Origin: Bacilli bacterium
Lineage (GTDB): Bacteria; Bacillota_I; Bacilli_A; RF39; UBA660
Direction: 5' to 3'
NCBI GenBank assembly: GCA_900768815.1
Contig: CAAGEE010000014.1
Coordinates: 1-64,000, forward strand
Length of the DNA: 64,000 nt
The position numbers and the translations under genes are program-made. Position 1 is the first letter of the stretch; the number at the start of each line of letters is the position of its first letter. Under the pieces are notes generated by a model. That model had not been told where the DNA came from. It saw only the letters and a list, made by a program, of their open reading frames with translations, and did not search any database. Shown in pieces: positions 23,755 to 32,409 of this stretch.

Positions 23755-24132
23755 ATGAGAGAGATTATAGTATTTATAGTTTGTTTTTTAATAGTGTTAT
23801 TTTTCTATGAGATTATTTTTGTGATACCTATGAAAAAGTATAGGGCAAATAAAAGTAAAAGAAAAAAGGAGAAAAAGGAACTGGCAGAGATTAGGTATTT
23901 AGTTTATAAATACAAACTCGATTTAGAAAAAGTTAATTATAATCAACTGTTACAAATAGTTGCTTTAACTTCATCTTTGGATATAACTATTATTGTTACT
24001 ATCATATCATTTACAGATAGTTATTTATTATCTTTAGTATTGTGTATGATTTTAGTTATACCAATTATTATGATAAGTTTTTGGTTAGTATTTAGATTTT
24101 ATAAGAAGAGAGGAATGATTAAAGATGTATAA
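23755..24132 (+). CDS. Small membrane protein of unknown function in the leuS operon
   Basis: A 125-residue protein with an N-terminal membrane segment (about 3-22), a strongly basic helix (about 25-50, KSKRKKEKKE) and two further membrane segments (about 70-118). No family recognised. It is the first gene behind the leucine T-box, begins right after the terminator T-run with GGAGG, and overlaps leuS by eight bases. So its expression follows leucine-tRNA charging and it is coupled to leuS. Confidence 0.7.
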   Translation: MREIIVFIVCFLIVLFFYEIIFVIPMKKYRANKSKRKKEKKELAEIRYLVYKYKLDLEKVNYNQLLQIVALTSSLDITIIVTIISFTDSYLLSLVLCMILVIPIIMISFWLVFRFYKKRGMIKDV

Positions 24133-26521
24133 TTTTAAAGAAATAGAGAAAAAGTGGCAAAAGTATTGGGATGACAATGAGTGCTTTAAGGCGTTAGATG
24201 ATTATAGTAAGCCTAAGTTTTATGGATTAGTTGAATTTCCTTATCCATCTGGTGTTGGGATGCATTTAGGACATATTAAGGCTTATTCTGGATTGGAAGT
24301 TGTTGCTAGAAAGAGAAGACTAGAGGGGTATAACGTTTTATTTCCTATTGGATATGATGCATTTGGTTTACCTACAGAGAATTCAGCAATAAAACAAAAT
24401 ATTCATCCTAGAGTTTTAACTGATAGAAATATTGAAGTGTTTGCTGGACAATTAAAGAAAGTTGGTTTTTCATTTGATTGGTCTAGAGTTATTGATACTA
24501 CAGATGAAGGATATTATAAATGGACTCAATGGATATTTTTAAAGATGTTTGAAAAGGGTCTTGCTTTTAGAGATACAACATTAGTTAATTATTGTCCTAG
24601 TTGTAGAGTAGTTTTAGCAAATGAGGATTCACAAGGTGGTAAATGTGATGTATGTCATTCGCAAGTCATTCAAAAAGAAAAAGATGTTTGGTATTTGAGA
24701 ATTACAGAGTATGCTGATAAGTTACTTGAGGGATTAAAAGAGGTTGATTATTTACCTAATATTAAGTTACAACAAGAAAATTGGATTGGTAAATCTACGG
24801 GTGCTTATGTTGATTTTAAAGTAAAAGATTTAGATGAAATATTAAAAGTTTATACTACTCGTCCTGATACTTTATTTGGAGCTACTTTTATGGTAGTTGC
24901 TCCTGAGCATCATATTATTGATAATCATAAGGATATGGTTAAAAATATGGATGAAATTATGGCTTATAGGGAAGAAGCTAAGAAGAAGACTGAGTTTGAA
25001 CGTGTTCAACTTGCTAAGGATAAGACTGGTGTTAGAATTGATGGCTTAGTTGCAATAAATCCAGTTAATGGAGCAGAAATTCCAATCTATATTGCAGATT
25101 ATGTAATGATGGGTTATGGTACTGGAGCAATTATGGCTGTTCCTGCTCATGATACGAGAGATTATGAATTTGCTACTAAGTTTGGTATTGATATAATTCC
25201 TGTTATTGAAGGTGGAGATATTGAGAAGGAAGCTTATACTGGAGATGGAATTCATATTAATTCTGGTTTCTTAGATGGGTTGAATAAGAAAGATGCTATT
25301 GAAAAAGTAATTGAATATTTGAAAGAAAAAGGTGTTGGTGAAAAGGCTGTTCAATACAAGATGAAGGACTGGGCATTTAATAGACAAAGATATTGGGGAG
25401 AACCAATTCCAATAGTTCATTGTGAACATTGTGGAGATGTTGCTGTTCCATATGAAGAATTACCTTTAAAATTACCAGAAGTTACTAATTTTGAAGTTGG
25501 TACTGACGGAGAAAGTCCACTTGCTAAAATAGATAGTTTTGTTAACTGTAAATGTCCTAACTGTGGAAAAGATGCAAAGAGAGAGACAGATACTATGCCT
25601 CAATGGGCTGGATCTAGTTGGTATTTCTTAAGATACGTTGATCCACATAATGATAAAGAGTTTGCGTCACGAGAAAAACTTAATTACTGGATGCCAGTTG
25701 ATTGGTATAATGGTGGTATGGAACATGTTACTAGACATGTAATTTATTCTAGATTTTGGTATCATTTCTTATATGATTTAGGATTAGTTCCTACGAGTGA
25801 GCCTTATAAGAGAAGAACAGCTCAAGGACTTATTTTAGGACCAGACGGTGAGAAAATGAGTAAATCTCGTGGTAATACAATTGATCCTAATACAATAGTT
25901 GATGAGTATGGTGCTGATACTTTAAGAACTTATGTATTATTTATGGGTGACTATGGATTAGAAGCTCCTTGGAATGAACAGGGTGTTAAAGGAATTAGTC
26001 GTTTCTTAGATAGAGTTTATAGGTTAAATGAAAGATTAAATAATAATGATGGATATACTAGTAGTTTTGAAAGTATTATAAATAAGACTATTAAGAAAGT
26101 ATCTGATGATATTGAAACTTTAAAGTACAATACAGCTATATCAGAATTAATGAAATTAGTTAATGAATATTATGCAGTAGAATCTATTAGTAAAGATGAT
26201 TATACAGTATTGTTAACATTGTTATATCCATTTGCTCCACATATTACTGAAGAGTTAAATGAGGTGATTGGTAATAGTCCAATTTGTAAGAGTAGTTGGC
26301 CTAAATATGATGAAACTAAAACTATAGATGAAACTAAAGAAATTGCAGTCCAAGTTAATGGTAAAGTTAGAGGTACAATTACAATTCATGTTGATGATTC
26401 TGAAGATATTATTAAAGAAAAAGCTTTAAATGAGGATAATGTTAAGAAACATATTGAAGGAAAGAATATAGTTAAAGTTATTGTTATTAAAGGAAAAATA
26501 GTTAATATAGTTGTTAAATAG
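24125..26521 (+). CDS. leuS: Leucyl-tRNA synthetase
   Basis: A 798-residue class I synthetase. HIGH-type motif PSGVGMHLGH (residues 41-50) and KMSKS (577-581) are intact; the CP1 editing region (about 220-390) includes TTRPDTLFGATF and GYGTGAIMAVPAHDTRD. Zinc-binding CPSC...CDVC lies around 158-178. Length and order match the bacterial enzyme. It overlaps the preceding membrane gene and is controlled by the leucine T-box. Confidence 0.97.
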   Translation: MYNFKEIEKKWQKYWDDNECFKALDDYSKPKFYGLVEFPYPSGVGMHLGHIKAYSGLEVVARKRRLEGYNVLFPIGYDAFGLPTENSAIKQNIHPRVLTDRNIEVFAGQLKKVGFSFDWSRVIDTTDEGYYKWTQWIFLKMFEKGLAFRDTTLVNYCPSCRVVLANEDSQGGKCDVCHSQVIQKEKDVWYLRITEYADKLLEGLKEVDYLPNIKLQQENWIGKSTGAYVDFKVKDLDEILKVYTTRPDTLFGATFMVVAPEHHIIDNHKDMVKNMDEIMAYREEAKKKTEFERVQLAKDKTGVRIDGLVAINPVNGAEIPIYIADYVMMGYGTGAIMAVPAHDTRDYEFATKFGIDIIPVIEGGDIEKEAYTGDGIHINSGFLDGLNKKDAIEKVIEYLKEKGVGEKAVQYKMKDWAFNRQRYWGEPIPIVHCEHCGDVAVPYEELPLKLPEVTNFEVGTDGESPLAKIDSFVNCKCPNCGKDAKRETDTMPQWAGSSWYFLRYVDPHNDKEFASREKLNYWMPVDWYNGGMEHVTRHVIYSRFWYHFLYDLGLVPTSEPYKRRTAQGLILGPDGEKMSKSRGNTIDPNTIVDEYGADTLRTYVLFMGDYGLEAPWNEQGVKGISRFLDRVYRLNERLNNNDGYTSSFESIINKTIKKVSDDIETLKYNTAISELMKLVNEYYAVESISKDDYTVLLTLLYPFAPHITEELNEVIGNSPICKSSWPKYDETKTIDETKEIAVQVNGKVRGTITIHVDDSEDIIKEKALNEDNVKKHIEGKNIVKVIVIKGKIVNIVVK

Positions 26522-26542
26522 AGAAGAAGTTCTCTATTTTTT
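26516..26542 (+). terminator. Intrinsic terminator after leuS
   Basis: AAATAGAGAA-GAAG-TTCTCTATTT with T tail. The stem overlaps the leuS stop codon. Confidence 0.8.
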
Positions 26543-26547
26543 GTTAC

Positions 26548-26576
26548 TTTACATTTTAATTACGAAGTGCTATAAT
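26548..26576 (+). promoter_or_regulatory. Sigma-A promoter with extended -10
   Basis: TTTACA, 17 bases, TATAAT with TG. It lies 29 bases before the fic start. Confidence 0.7.
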
Positions 26577-26605
26577 AAGCGTATTTCAGATTGGGGATGA
26601 TAAGT

Positions 26606-27511
26606 TTGAGTGATCAAGAAAAGAAAGTTTTTATACGAGGTTTAGTGGATTTTGGATTAGATCCTGAGTTTTTAATTAGAGAGAGTTTTTTAGGATATAA
26701 GTGGAGAAAAGAAAGAAAAAAACTTTATGGTGCTGATATTTCTGTACCTACTAAGTTAATTAAGATGTATTATGAATTAAATCCTGATGAAATTGTCTTT
26801 GATAGATTAAAAAATGCATTTGTAAAAAGATATATACGTAACGAAAGTAAATTAGAGGATGTTCATATTGATTCTGAGGTTAGAGGATTAGAAAAGATGT
26901 ATGAATATGTTCATTCTGATGATATTGAGTATAGATTTGATGTTTATACTTTGCTTGATTTACATAGAATGTTATTTTCATTTTCACCTTTTCCAGAGTA
27001 TTCTGGGATGATTAGAAATGAAGATGTTTATTTACCTGGTACTGGAACTGAATTATGTGAGTGGAGAGAAATTCGTCATAGATTAAATGAAATAGATGAA
27101 GATGTACAATATTTACGTAGTATTGCTTCAGAAGTTAAGGCTTCTAATGATTCTGAACAATTGTTAGCATACTTAGATTGTTGTGTAGAAATTAATTGTC
27201 AGTTAGTTAAAGTACATCCTTTTAAAGATGGTAATGGTAGAACTATTAGGGCATTTACTAATAAATTATTAGAAGATGTGGGATTACCTCCTATATATAT
27301 ATTAGAACGTGAAAGAGGAGAATATCATAAGGCTATGAATCTTGCTAATAACGAAGGGGATTATACAGCCATTAGAAATTTTTATCGTTATAAGATATGT
27401 GATTCTATTGTGGAATTAGATATTAATGAACGGGTTAAAAAGAAAAATGAAAAATTACGTTACAAAGTAAAGAGTAAAAGTAATGATTTAAAAAGAAAAG
27501 AGAATAGTTAA
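26606..27511 (+). CDS. Fic domain protein (AMPylase-like)
   Basis: A 301-residue cytoplasmic protein. The Fic core has the complete active-site motif HPFKDGNGRTIR (His about 204), so nucleotide transfer to a target hydroxyl is possible. An N-terminal ESKLED stretch sits where class II Fic proteins carry the inhibitory (S/T)XXXE(G/N) helix, with the first position and last position altered. The start is uncertain: TTG 26606 gives GGGGATGAT at the usual spacing of this genome, while ATG 26597 and TTG 26591 are in frame. It stands alone, with a terminator downstream; no antitoxin-like partner is adjacent. Confidence 0.85.
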   Translation: MSDQEKKVFIRGLVDFGLDPEFLIRESFLGYKWRKERKKLYGADISVPTKLIKMYYELNPDEIVFDRLKNAFVKRYIRNESKLEDVHIDSEVRGLEKMYEYVHSDDIEYRFDVYTLLDLHRMLFSFSPFPEYSGMIRNEDVYLPGTGTELCEWREIRHRLNEIDEDVQYLRSIASEVKASNDSEQLLAYLDCCVEINCQLVKVHPFKDGNGRTIRAFTNKLLEDVGLPPIYILERERGEYHKAMNLANNEGDYTAIRNFYRYKICDSIVELDINERVKKKNEKLRYKVKSKSNDLKRKENS

Positions 27512-27540
27512 AATACGACAATGTTTTTCTATTCTTTTTT
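27496..27540 (+). terminator. Intrinsic terminator after the Fic gene
   Basis: AAAAGAGAATAG pairs with CTATTCTTTTTT (one G-U) across a 21-base loop. The stem overlaps the stop codon. Confidence 0.55.
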
Positions 27541-27562
27541 TTATAATTATTTTGGTGATAAT

Positions 27563-27733
27563 ATGAAGGTTAAAATATTTGATGATGAAGATGAAAAAGA
27601 CTTAGAGAATGATATTAATGGTTTTTTAGGTGATTTAGATGGAGAGGTTGTTGATATTAAGTATCAAGTTAGTGTAGGCATTTTTAGTGAAGAACAAGTG
27701 TTTTGTTTTTCGGCAATGATTGTTTATTATTAG
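27563..27733 (+). CDS. Cse60-family sporulation protein
   Basis: A 56-residue acidic protein. The sequence pattern VKIFDDEDEKDLENDIN...VVDIKYQVSVG..EEQVFCFSAMIVY matches the Cse60 family, sporulation-expressed small proteins of unknown function. Start at the ATG after GGTGATA; a TATAAT box lies at 27542-27547, only 15 bases upstream, without a convincing -35. Followed by its own terminator. Confidence 0.8.
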   Translation: MKVKIFDDEDEKDLENDINGFLGDLDGEVVDIKYQVSVGIFSEEQVFCFSAMIVYY

Positions 27734-27763
27734 TTATTTGTAATTAGTATATTCTATTATTAG

Positions 27764-27797
27764 AGAAAGACTATTTGACTAGTTTTTCTTTTTTTTG
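27764..27797 (+). terminator. Intrinsic terminator
   Basis: AGAAAGACTA pairs with TAGTTTTTCT (one G-U), loop TTTGAC, long T tail. Confidence 0.75.
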
Positions 27798-27829
27798 ATT
27801 TGTGTTATGATTATTATAGGAGATGTATA

Positions 27830-29437
27830 ATGAATAAAAAAATAGTAATTAAAAATGGATTTATTAATATGGCTTTGTTTGGTAGTGTTTTTATTGTAAT
27901 TAGTAAGTTATTTGAGTTTTTATATGTTATTCCTTTTCATTCTATTATTGGAGATTCCGGTGGAGCTTTGTATGGATATGCCTATACAATATACTTAATG
28001 TTTATGTCATTATCTGTTTGGGCCTTGCCTTTATCTATAAGTAAAGTGGTTATGGAATATCAGACTCTTGGCTTTTATGAAGTTAAAAAACGTGTGTTTG
28101 TATTGGGAAAGAAAATTGCGGTAGTTTTTGGAATTGGCTGTTTTCTTTTAATAAATATTTTTGCTCCAATTATTGTTTCTTTTATTAATAGAGGAAATAG
28201 TGAAGATATTGTTAGGTGTATTAGAATCGTATCTGTTTCTATTATGATGTTTCCTTTACTTGGGGTTTATCGTGGATATTTTGAAGGACATAGATTTTTA
28301 AATGTGTCAGCTTGTTCACGGGTTGTAGAAAAAATATTTAGAATACTAGTAATTGTTTTGGGTGGGTATTTAGTTATTAAGGTCTTTAAATTTACGATAC
28401 CTAAAACTGTAATGTTTACTTTATGGGGAACTTTAGTTGGTATTGTTTCTTCGTACTTATATTTGTATATTAAGAGTATTAAATATGAGAGTAAATTTTG
28501 GGAAAAAATACGTAAGGTTAATGAACCGTTAATTACTAATAAAGAGATAGTTAAGAAAATTTGTTTATATGCAGTACCTTTTATAATAATAGATGGATTT
28601 AGCTATTTATATAATGTTGTCGATATATTTAGTGTTGTTAATGGGCTTGTTAAACATACTAATTTTAGTGTTTTAGAAAGTGAAAGTATTTCTTCTATGC
28701 TTTCTGTATGGGGCTTTATATTCAATACTTTTGTTTTTTCTATTTGTGTTGGTATTGTTAATAGTCTAATTCCTAATTTAGAACAAAGTATTACAAAGAA
28801 AGAAAATAAGGAAAGTTCTAAAAAGATTGGCTTGGCTTTTGAAATGTTATTATTTTTAATTGTTCCAATTACTGTTTTAATAAGTTTTTTGGCTAAACCT
28901 ATTTGGAATTTATTTTATGGAGTTAGTCAATTTGGACCTAGTGTGCTTACTTATTATATATTTGTGGCTTTATTTATGAGTATTCTATATTTAACTGTTT
29001 CTATTATTAGAATTTATAAAGATTATAAAACTATACTTATAAGTTTATTAATAGGATTAGTTTTAAAAATATTACTTAATACTAGTTTAATAACAGGTTT
29101 TTATAAAATGGGAGTGCCAGCTTATTATGGAATTATTTCAGCTAGTATTATTGGTTATATTGCTTCTTTTGTTGTTGCGATTATTAGACTTTCTAAAAAG
29201 TTTGAAATTAATTATGAAGATTTAATTAAACATTTTATTGATATTTTATGTGGTTCAATGTTAATGAGTGGAATTTTATTTTTACTTAAATTTATCGTTC
29301 CAATTTCTTCTGATATAAGACTTGTAAATTTACTTATAATTTTATTTTATATTGTTATTGGTGGTTTTATTTATGTGCTATTTACTTATAAAACTGGTAC
29401 TATCAAACATGTCTTTGGAAAGAATATAAAAAAATAA
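27830..29437 (+). CDS. SpoVB/MurJ-type polysaccharide flippase
   Basis: A 535-residue integral membrane protein with about 14 helices of the MVF/MATE-like polysaccharide export family (SpoVB, YtgP, MurJ). Landmarks include FLYVIPFHSIIGDSGGALYGYAYTIY and GVYRGYFEGH split by helices. Such proteins move lipid-linked wall or cortex precursors across the membrane. The ATG at 27830 follows AGGAG; earlier in-frame ATGs lack a binding site. Single-gene unit next to cse60, consistent with, but not proof of, a sporulation role. Confidence 0.88.
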   Translation: MNKKIVIKNGFINMALFGSVFIVISKLFEFLYVIPFHSIIGDSGGALYGYAYTIYLMFMSLSVWALPLSISKVVMEYQTLGFYEVKKRVFVLGKKIAVVFGIGCFLLINIFAPIIVSFINRGNSEDIVRCIRIVSVSIMMFPLLGVYRGYFEGHRFLNVSACSRVVEKIFRILVIVLGGYLVIKVFKFTIPKTVMFTLWGTLVGIVSSYLYLYIKSIKYESKFWEKIRKVNEPLITNKEIVKKICLYAVPFIIIDGFSYLYNVVDIFSVVNGLVKHTNFSVLESESISSMLSVWGFIFNTFVFSICVGIVNSLIPNLEQSITKKENKESSKKIGLAFEMLLFLIVPITVLISFLAKPIWNLFYGVSQFGPSVLTYYIFVALFMSILYLTVSIIRIYKDYKTILISLLIGLVLKILLNTSLITGFYKMGVPAYYGIISASIIGYIASFVVAIIRLSKKFEINYEDLIKHFIDILCGSMLMSGILFLLKFIVPISSDIRLVNLLIILFYIVIGGFIYVLFTYKTGTIKHVFGKNIKK

Positions 29438-29468
29438 AAGTAATTTAAAAAACTTAAATTACTTTTTT
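29436..29468. terminator. Bidirectional terminator
   Basis: AAAAGTAATTTAA and TTAAATTACTTTT with A and T runs on both sides, between the converging flippase and FemX-like genes. The left arm overlaps the flippase stop. Confidence 0.75.
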
Positions 29469-29494
29469 TGTTTTCTTTGTACATAAATTTAATT

Positions 29495-30667
29495 TTATTT
29501 AAAAAAAATTTTTGTAATTATGAAATTAGTTATTGGGCGTACTTTGTATATATATGTTCCAACGGTTTTCACAGGTTTGGCATTGAATTCTGCAAATATA
29601 CTGGGCGATACTTGTTCTAGATATTTTATATCATGGTCTTTACAATACTTAATATCTTTATAATAAGTGTAATATTTTAAATATGTTTCTTCTAATATAT
29701 TTTTATTATAGTCATATAACAACAAAGCTTTATCGTTGTGTTCTATTAATAGGTGAGCACAGATTGTTGATTCTTGAGGATGTTCTTGTTTGAAAATACG
29801 AAACTTTTCTAATTCTTTTTGTAATTCTTCTTTTTGTTTTGTTAGATTAGCAAGTTTATCTTTGGAACTTTTAGTTAGAGAATCAATTGGTATTATTGAC
29901 ATTTGATCGCTTGTTCTTTTAATTTTTTTCTCTAAACTTTTAATAGTTTTAGTTAAATTTATTTTTCCTAGGATGATAGTTGCTTTAGTGTAATTATTAC
30001 CATTTAATATTTCATATAATGTTTCATAGTAATCTTTTGAATGTATTTCTTTTTTGTTGCTACTAAGCATTATTTTATATAAGGAATCTAAATCTTTTTT
30101 TGAACCTACTAGGACTTCTGTTTCTAGAGAAATTGCTTTTGTTAAATAGTTTTTTATTTCATTAGAAAAATTATTTTCTATAGTTTCAATGTCAGTAGTT
30201 AGATCAAGTCTTTCTACATTTTCTTTTAACATTATATCAGTAGTTGTATTTGACTGCTTGAATCCAGCTTCTTTTAAATTTTCTATTATTATTGATTTCT
30301 CTTCATCCTTTACATTGTCATTTATGTAGGGAGTCATTTCTATTGAAATGGCTTTTTTATTTATAGCAAAGTCTACTATTTTCTTTGTCATGGCTTTTAA
30401 TAGATATTTATTTTTATAATCCATTATAAAACCAGCAGGTATATATAGACGACAATAATTCATTTTTAAATATTCTTGAAATATTGTCGTTGCACACACT
30501 ATTTCATCATTTTCTGATACTAAACCTAGATAGTAAGGAGTTAAATTTTTTTCAATTTTGATAAATTCTGTCAAACTTTCCGAATGTAAGAAATGGGATT
30601 TATCTTTATGACTTTTTACGTAGTTGTTATATACTTCCTTATCTAGATTTTTAAGTCTTAACATCAT
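29495..30667 (-). CDS. FemAB/FemX-type aminoacyltransferase
   Basis: A 390-residue protein of the FemABX family, which transfers amino acids from tRNA to the peptidoglycan stem to build cross-bridges. Visible features: N-terminal acyltransferase fold with HFLHSESLTEF and YLGLVSENDEIVCATTIFQ, the YCRLYIPAGF stretch, and a coiled-coil arm (about 235-290, KSLEKKIKRTSDQ and KLANLTKQKEELQKELEKF) typical of Fem factors. Two adjacent ATG codons follow GAGGTAAC; either may be used. Monocistronic. Confidence 0.88.
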   Translation of the reverse strand: MMLRLKNLDKEVYNNYVKSHKDKSHFLHSESLTEFIKIEKNLTPYYLGLVSENDEIVCATTIFQEYLKMNYCRLYIPAGFIMDYKNKYLLKAMTKKIVDFAINKKAISIEMTPYINDNVKDEEKSIIIENLKEAGFKQSNTTTDIMLKENVERLDLTTDIETIENNFSNEIKNYLTKAISLETEVLVGSKKDLDSLYKIMLSSNKKEIHSKDYYETLYEILNGNNYTKATIILGKINLTKTIKSLEKKIKRTSDQMSIIPIDSLTKSSKDKLANLTKQKEELQKELEKFRIFKQEHPQESTICAHLLIEHNDKALLLYDYNKNILEETYLKYYTYYKDIKYCKDHDIKYLEQVSPSIFAEFNAKPVKTVGTYIYKVRPITNFIITKIFFK

Positions 30668-30721
30668 GTTACCTCACTTTCTTATATAGTTAGTATAACA
30701 TGTATAATTTTAAACATAAAG

Positions 30722-30752
30722 AGAAAAAGTGAAGATGTTTTTTTCATCTTCA
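30722..30752 (-). terminator. Leftward terminator
   Basis: TGAAGATG and CATCTTCA with a seven-base loop, followed on the minus strand by CTTTTTCTC. Confidence 0.7.
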
Positions 30753-30756
30753 ATTA

Positions 30757-30945
30757 TTACATTATGTAGTAACCGTCTTCTTTTTTGAGATAACCTTTTT
30801 CTTTCTTTGTTTCTAAGTTTTTTACTCTTTCTTTCAATGAGGCTAGTTCATATTTTAGTTTATTAATTTCTTCCATATAATTTTCTTGGTTTGGAGTTGG
30901 AAAAGGCATTGGTACAGGCATATATGGATAAGGTATATTGTTCAT
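30757..30945 (-). CDS. Small Pro-rich/coiled-coil protein
   Basis: A 62-residue protein with a Pro/Tyr/Met-rich N-terminus (PYPYMPVPMPFPTP), a short coiled coil (about 24-50, INKLKYELASLKERVKNLE) and a conserved-looking YLKKEDGYYIM end. No family assigned. Similar small proteins of spore-formers are often coat or exosporium related, which is only a suggestion. AGGTTGAT precedes the ATG. Divergent from trmB. Confidence 0.55.
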   Translation of the reverse strand: MNNIPYPYMPVPMPFPTPNQENYMEEINKLKYELASLKERVKNLETKKEKGYLKKEDGYYIM

Positions 30946-30994
30946 ATTATCAACCTATCTTTCGTTTTTATTATATGCGTTTTATTGTATTTTG

Positions 30995-31003
30995 TGATAA
31001 AAT
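30995..31003 (+). promoter_or_regulatory. Extended -10 promoter for trmB
   Basis: TGaTAAAAT, 17 bases before the trmB ATG; no clear -35. The string TTTTGTGATAAAAT-type also precedes thiI (40859-40864). Confidence 0.4.
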
Positions 31004-31020
31004 ATTTTATGGTGATATAT

Positions 31021-31656
31021 ATGCGACTTAGAAATGTGAAAAATAAAGAAGAAATATTAAGTAATTCAAGTTACTTTATCAGTAATGGAGAAGAATATAT
31101 TGGTAAATGGAGTAAGTTATTTGGGAATAATAATCCAATATATATAGAAATTGGTATGGGTAAAGGAAAGTTTATAATAGAAAACGCTATTAAATATCCT
31201 AATATTAACTTTATAGGTATCGAAAAATATGATAGTGTTATTGCAAAGTGTTTACCTAAGATACCGAAAGGTTTAAATAATTTAGTTATTCTTAGATTGG
31301 ATGCTTTAAACATAGATAAAGTTTTTTGTCATGAGATAAGTAGAGTTTATTTGAATTTTTCTGATCCTTGGCCTAAAGTTCGACATAGTTTGAGAAGACT
31401 TTCTAGTAAAGTATTTTTAGAAAAATATGATAATATATTTAGAGATAATATGGAAATTTGTATGAGAACAGACAATAGAGATTTGTTTGTTTATTCATTG
31501 CTTAGCTTTAGTGAGTATGGTTATACATTAAAAAGGTTAAGTTTAGATTTACATAGTGAAGAAATAGAAGATTTGATAACAACAGAGTATGAAGATAAAT
31601 TTTCTGATAAAGGAATGCCAATTTACGCAGTTGTTGTTTATAAAAGTAATGTCTAA
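31021..31656 (+). CDS. trmB: tRNA (guanine-N7)-methyltransferase TrmB
   Basis: A 211-residue SAM-dependent enzyme that makes m7G46 in tRNA. Motifs: EIGMGKGKFI (SAM loop), NFIGIEKY, LNFSDPWPKVRH (the substrate/catalytic signature) and the end TEYEDKFSDKGMPIY. Length fits the family. ATG 31021 follows GGTGATAT; longer in-frame extensions upstream overlap the promoter and the divergent gene. Confidence 0.96.
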   Translation: MRLRNVKNKEEILSNSSYFISNGEEYIGKWSKLFGNNNPIYIEIGMGKGKFIIENAIKYPNINFIGIEKYDSVIAKCLPKIPKGLNNLVILRLDALNIDKVFCHEISRVYLNFSDPWPKVRHSLRRLSSKVFLEKYDNIFRDNMEICMRTDNRDLFVYSLLSFSEYGYTLKRLSLDLHSEEIEDLITTEYEDKFSDKGMPIYAVVVYKSNV

Positions 31657-31681
31657 AATAGTAAATAGTTGTTAAAATATT

Positions 31682-31709
31682 TTTACATTTATAAAAAGTT
31701 TGATATAAT
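31682..31709 (+). promoter_or_regulatory. Sigma-A promoter with extended -10
   Basis: TTTACA, 16 bases, TATAAT with TG. It lies 20 bases before the lipoprotein start at 31730. Confidence 0.6.
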
Positions 31710-31729
31710 GTAGTAAGAGTAGGTGAAAT

Positions 31730-32389
31730 ATGAAGAAGTTAATTGTTTTACTCTCTATTGTTTTATTATTAGTAACAGGTTGTAGTATTAAAAAACTTGA
31801 TGGTTCTGATTTTGAAGAAAATATGGAACTTTTACTTAGTGAGAAAGTAAAGACTAGTAATGTACATTTTGAAGGTTATAAGTATTATGTGCCTGAAGGG
31901 TTAAAGTTTGTTAATAAAGAAGATTATAATGCTATTTTAATGGATAGGTTTAATAATAAGTATTATGTATACTTTGATGTTATTAGTTATTTTCATAAGG
32001 TTGATAATACTTATAAGATAAAGAAAGATGCATATTATTCTAAAGTTATTAATTATAATAAAAAAGATGGTTATTTGGAAATATCTGAGTATGGTAATAA
32101 GTATTTTGTAGTTTTTGTATATAATTATACAAAGATAGAGGCTTTGGTTGATAAAAATGATTTAGTTAATACGATTAATAATATGTGTTATATTTTACGT
32201 TCTGTAAAGTTTAATGATAAAGTTCTTGAGAGTTTAGTAGGAGATAATGTTTTAAGTTATGCAGAGGAAAGTTTTTCGTTGTTTGATACTACTACAACAC
32301 ATGATGACTTTTTAGAGGTTGAGTCTAATAATTTGCCTGGTTATAAGTATGCTAAAGATCAAGAAGTTATTGATTTAGATGAAGAATGA
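31730..32389 (+). CDS. Lipoprotein of unknown function
   Basis: A 219-residue lipoprotein with lipobox LVTGC (Cys about 18), then a compact tyrosine-rich beta domain (about 45-180) and an acidic tail. No family recognised. It is the first gene of an apparent operon with the disordered acidic protein (20-base gap) and the YtxG/YtxH-like pair. Confidence 0.7.
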   Translation: MKKLIVLLSIVLLLVTGCSIKKLDGSDFEENMELLLSEKVKTSNVHFEGYKYYVPEGLKFVNKEDYNAILMDRFNNKYYVYFDVISYFHKVDNTYKIKKDAYYSKVINYNKKDGYLEISEYGNKYFVVFVYNYTKIEALVDKNDLVNTINNMCYILRSVKFNDKVLESLVGDNVLSYAEESFSLFDTTTTHDDFLEVESNNLPGYKYAKDQEVIDLDEE

Positions 32390-32409
32390 ATTGATGAAGA
32401 GGTGAGCTC

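Noticed and set aside
30886..31020. N-terminal extension of trmB
   Set aside because: The extra frame overlaps the divergent gene and promoter, and the family starts near 31021.
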